From assembly GCA_026982025.1 (NCBI GenBank), contig JALSHX010000281.1, positions 1 to 7,434 on the forward strand: 7,434 nucleotides of DNA. Reading direction: 5' to 3'. The notes under the pieces were generated by a model. That model made no database searches, was not told where the DNA came from, and saw nothing but the letters and a program-made list of their open reading frames with translations. Below are positions 5,570-7,434 of the stretch, one piece after another. Every line of letters begins with the position of its first letter. The stretch's first letter is position 1. Source of the DNA: Aquificaceae bacterium (lineage in GTDB: Bacteria > Aquificota > Aquificia > Aquificales > Aquificaceae). Both the position numbers and the translations under genes were made by a program.

Positions 5570-5809
5570 TTGTTCGGACTCGGTTCCCTCTTCAGGAGAA
5601 AGAGCAAAGACATTGCAAAACAGAGGCTCATGCTTGTTCTCAGCTACGAGAGGCAGGGACTTCCTCCAAATGTGGTGGATCAGCTCAGGGAAGACCTCAT
5701 ATCCCTTTTTTCCAAGTATCCTCAGTTTGACGAAGGGGGGATTGAGGTTGCCATTAAGAAAAACGAGGAGGAAAGGGAGGAGCTATGGATCAGCATACCC
5801 CTCAAGTGA
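5570..5809 (+). CDS. minE: cell division topological specificity factor MinE
   Basis: MinE stimulates the MinD ATPase and drives MinCD from midcell, so that division occurs there. The 79-residue protein starts at TTG (5570), preceded by GGAGGA 5 bases upstream. The short N terminus FGLGSLFRRK can act as a membrane-targeting sequence. The MinD-binding segment DIAKQRLMLVLSYERQ (14-29) is typical. The topological specificity domain (about 35-79) contains LREDLISLFSKY (39-50) and ends in the hydrophobic strand ELWISIPLK. It follows minD by 2 bases, completing minCDE. Its last 8 bases overlap the end of prfA on the other strand. Confidence 0.94.
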   Translation: MFGLGSLFRRKSKDIAKQRLMLVLSYERQGLPPNVVDQLREDLISLFSKYPQFDEGGIEVAIKKNEEEREELWISIPLK

Positions 5810-6881
5810 GGGCGGTCAGTTTTTCGTTAACCTCCTTTGATCTCAATGCTTCAATTATTTCATCAAGTTTTCCGTCAAGTATGTCGGGAAGTTTGTAAAG
5901 GGTCAGGTTGATTCTGTGGTCCGTGACCCTGTTCTGGGGGAAGTTGTAAGTTCTTATCTTTTCGCTCCTTTCCCCCGTTCCAACCTGTTCCTTTCTCTCC
6001 TTTGCGATTTCCTCCCTTCTCTTTCTCTCGTAGTGGTCTTTGAGCTTTGCCCTCAGAATTTTAAGAGCCTTCTGTTTGTTCTGGAACTGAGACCTCTCGT
6101 CCTGACATGTCACCACGATCCCCGTGGGAATGTGGGTTATCCTGACTGCTGTTTCCGTGGTGTTTACATACTGTCCTCCTGCACCCGAAGCTCTGAAGGT
6201 TTCCACCCTGAGGTCCTGAGGGTTTATTTCAATTTCTTCCTCGTCCGCCTCTGGGAGGACCGCAACCGTCGCGGTAGATGTGTGAATGCGTCCCCCCGAC
6301 TCCGTAACGGGAATTCTCTGGACCCTGTGGACACCGCTCTCGTACTTGAGCCTTGAGTAAGCTCCTTCTCCCTCAATCAGAAGAACCGCTTCCTTTATAC
6401 CTCCAAGTCCCGTTCTGCTTGAATTCAGCACGCTTACCTTCCAGCCTTTCTCCTCCGCATACTTCTGATACATCCTCAGGAGATCACCGGCAAAAAGAGC
6501 CGCCTCCTCACCGCCCGTTCCCGCCCTTACCTCAAGAATGACATTCCTTGAGTCGTTTGGATCCTTCGGAACGAGGAGCAGCTTGAGGGTATCCTCCAGT
6601 TGGTTTAGCTTCTGCGTGAGCCTTTCAACTTCCTCTTGTGCAAGTGTCCTGAGTTCCGGATCGGAACTTTTGAGCATTGACTTTGCTTCCATGAGGTCCT
6701 TTTCCGTTTTTTTGTACTCTCCGTATTTTTCCCAAATCTCGGAGATCTCCTTGTGTTCTCTGCTTAATTCTCTGTACCTTTTGATGTCTTTGATCGTTTC
6801 AGGGTCCGAGAGTTCCTTTTCAAGGTCCTTGAACCTTCTTTCTATTTTTTCTAACCTTTCAAGGAGCTCCTTCCTGAGCAT
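5802..6881 (-). CDS. prfA: peptide chain release factor 1 (RF1)
   Basis: RF1 reads UAA and UAG stop codons on the ribosome and triggers release of the finished protein. The 359 residues are the standard length. An N-terminal coiled-coil helical domain (about 1-100) is very rich in Glu and Lys. The stop-codon-reading tripeptide is PVT at 191-193 in RVQRIPVTESGGRIHTS. This P-x-T form is the RF1 type and not the SPF of RF2. The catalytic GGQ is at 235-237 in ASGAGGQYVNTTETAVR. The basic C-terminal region is complete. The ATG at 6881 overlaps the rpmE stop by one base (TAATG) and has GAAGG/GGAAGG upstream. prmC, the gene for the enzyme that methylates the GGQ glutamine, often follows prfA but is absent here. 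Confidence 0.97.
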   Translation of the reverse strand: MLRKELLERLEKIERRFKDLEKELSDPETIKDIKRYRELSREHKEISEIWEKYGEYKKTEKDLMEAKSMLKSSDPELRTLAQEEVERLTQKLNQLEDTLKLLLVPKDPNDSRNVILEVRAGTGGEEAALFAGDLLRMYQKYAEEKGWKVSVLNSSRTGLGGIKEAVLLIEGEGAYSRLKYESGVHRVQRIPVTESGGRIHTSTATVAVLPEADEEEIEINPQDLRVETFRASGAGGQYVNTTETAVRITHIPTGIVVTCQDERSQFQNKQKALKILRAKLKDHYERKRREEIAKERKEQVGTGERSEKIRTYNFPQNRVTDHRINLTLYKLPDILDGKLDEIIEALRSKEVNEKLTALT

Positions 6882-7081
6882 TAACCTTCCTTCTTTTCAC
6901 CGGGGGCGGTAAGCTGGTGAAAGAGGGGCTTTATTCTGAGCCTCCCGGCGTAGAAGGGATGGCACTGACTGCACACCTCTATATGGACCGTTCCTCCCTT
7001 GGTTGAGAGGAGCGTAAATGTGTTACCGCAACCGCAAATGAAAGTCGTTTCCCTGAGCTCCGGATGGATGTCCTTCTTCAT
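6881..7081 (-). CDS. rpmE: large-subunit ribosomal protein L31 (bL31), zinc-binding form
   Basis: The 66-residue protein opens MKKDIHPELRETTFICGCGN, typical of bacterial L31. Zinc ligands Cys16, Cys18, Cys37 and Cys40 are all present, and the HPFYAG motif (41-46) follows. L31 sits on the 50S subunit and bridges to the 30S head. The tail after residue 47 (LRIKPLFHQLTAPGEKKEG) differs from the usual short GR-x-E-x-F ending. This is either lineage variation or a changed C terminus; the frame itself is intact. The ATG is supported by GGAGGT 4 bases upstream. The gene lies between rho and prfA, a conserved order. It overlaps prfA by one base. Confidence 0.95.
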   Translation of the reverse strand: MKKDIHPELRETTFICGCGNTFTLLSTKGGTVHIEVCSQCHPFYAGRLRIKPLFHQLTAPGEKKEG

Positions 7082-7085
7082 TTTT

Positions 7086-7091
7086 ACCTCC
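7086..7091 (-). promoter_or_regulatory. Shine-Dalgarno site for rpmE
   Basis: On the minus strand GGAGGT is followed by four A and then the ATG of rpmE. It is the strongest ribosome binding site on this strand. Confidence 0.75.
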
Positions 7092-7107
7092 GCCGGACAA
7101 GAAAATA

Positions 7108-7136
7108 ATTATACTATGCGTTCATGGCTTTGAGAA
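7108..7136 (-). promoter_or_regulatory. candidate promoter for rpmE-prfA
   Basis: On the minus strand, TTCTCA (7136-7131, 4 of 6 to consensus) is followed after 17 bases by a perfect TATAAT (7113-7108). The rho stop codon TAG (7116-7114) directly precedes the -10. The start point would be near 7101, inside the short rho/rpmE gap. No terminator is visible in the gap, so read-through from rho could add to expression. Confidence 0.55.
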
Positions 7137-7434
7137 ATTCTTTGTTTGTTTTGAACCTCTTGAGCTTGTCAAGAAGAAACTCCATTGCCTCAACGGGATC
7201 CATCGTTGCAAGGAACTTCCTGAGAACCCACATTCTTTGAAGCTCCCACTCCTCAACGAGGAGCTCCTCCTTCCGCGTTCCCGACTTTTCTATGTTAATG
7301 GCGGGGAAGACCCTTCTTTCCATAAGCCTTCTATCAAGGTGGATTTCCATGTTTCCCGTTCCTTTAAACTCCTCAAAGATTACGTCATCCATCCTTGAGC
7401 CGGTTTCAATAAGTGCGGTGGCTATGATTGTCAG
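7114..7434 (-). CDS. rho: transcription termination factor Rho, C-terminal part (5' end cut by window)
   Basis: Rho is a ring-shaped hexameric RNA helicase that terminates transcription. The frame is open from the window edge to TAG at 7114-7116, giving 106 residues. The visible part matches the Rho C-terminal motor domain: [17 protein letters not shown] (1-17), [17 protein letters not shown] (20-36), [19 protein letters not shown] (41-59) with the conserved arginine in the SGTRKEELL segment, and the terminal helix [14 protein letters not shown]. The RNA-binding N terminus and Walker A lie beyond the window. The ATG at 7392 is internal, not a start, because typical Rho sequence continues upstream of it. 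Confidence 0.96.
   Translation of the reverse strand: MTIIATALIETGSRMDDVIFEEFKGTGNMEIHLDRRLMERRVFPAINIEKSGTRKEELLVEEWELQRMWVLRKFLATMDPVEAMEFLLDKLKRFKTNKEFLKAMNA

Noticed and set aside
5916..6356. Open frame of 146 codons on the plus strand opposite prfA
   Set aside because: It runs antisense through the GGQ and PVT regions of a complete RF1, and its translation resembles no known protein.
5802..6881. Release factor 2 instead of release factor 1
   Set aside because: The recognition tripeptide is P-V-T, not S-P-F, and there is no programmed frameshift site near the N terminus.
6538..6912. Ser/Leu-rich plus-strand frame of 124 codons
   Set aside because: The Ser/Leu richness is the mirror of Glu/Lys codons in the RF1 coiled-coil region; it is a shadow.
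1..7434. CRISPR array, tRNA, rRNA, insertion sequence or prophage genes
   Set aside because: No regularly spaced repeats, cloverleaf sequences, transposase motifs or phage proteins were seen; coding genes fill nearly all the window.

Overview
The window is a dense bacterial housekeeping region. It reads as a thermophile of the Aquificales type: proteins rich in Lys, Glu and Arg, heavy use of AGG/AGA for Arg and ATA for Ile, zinc-ribbon forms of both L28 and L31, and almost no intergenic DNA (gaps of 0 to 32 bases, several overlaps). The lineage is an inference from style; no rRNA or marker comparison was possible.

Left arm, plus strand (1-5809): a truncated YgfZ/GcvT-like folate-binding protein, a dienelactone hydrolase family enzyme, ribosomal protein L28 (rpmB), chorismate synthase (aroC), a lone MlaE/YrbE-type ABC permease, a CDF-family zinc exporter, and a complete minC-minD-minE division-site cassette. 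Neighbours are 20 bases or less apart, and aroC/permease overlap in TGATG. Perfect TATAAT hexamers lie at the upstream stop codons before rpmB and minC, suggesting that internal promoters split the run into at least two or three transcription units.

Right arm, minus strand (5802-7434): rho (3' part only), rpmE (L31) and prfA (release factor 1), read rho>rpmE>prfA. This is a widely conserved cluster linking transcription termination, the ribosome and translation termination. A good promoter sits in the 32-base rho/rpmE gap. The two arms converge, and the last 8 bases of minE and prfA overlap on opposite strands with no visible terminator.

Functionally, the Min genes form one system: the MinC inhibitor, the MinD ATPase and the MinE topological regulator. 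The other genes look like unrelated housekeeping functions packed together. I see no mobile element, CRISPR array, tRNA, rRNA or defence module, and no evidence of a new biological system. The points worth a second look are regulatory and fine-scale: promoters overlapping stop codons, a minC start with no Shine-Dalgarno sequence inside a 10-bp inverted repeat, an MlaE-like permease lacking two glutamates usual in the family, and a G8 tract with a G-quadruplex-type pattern.
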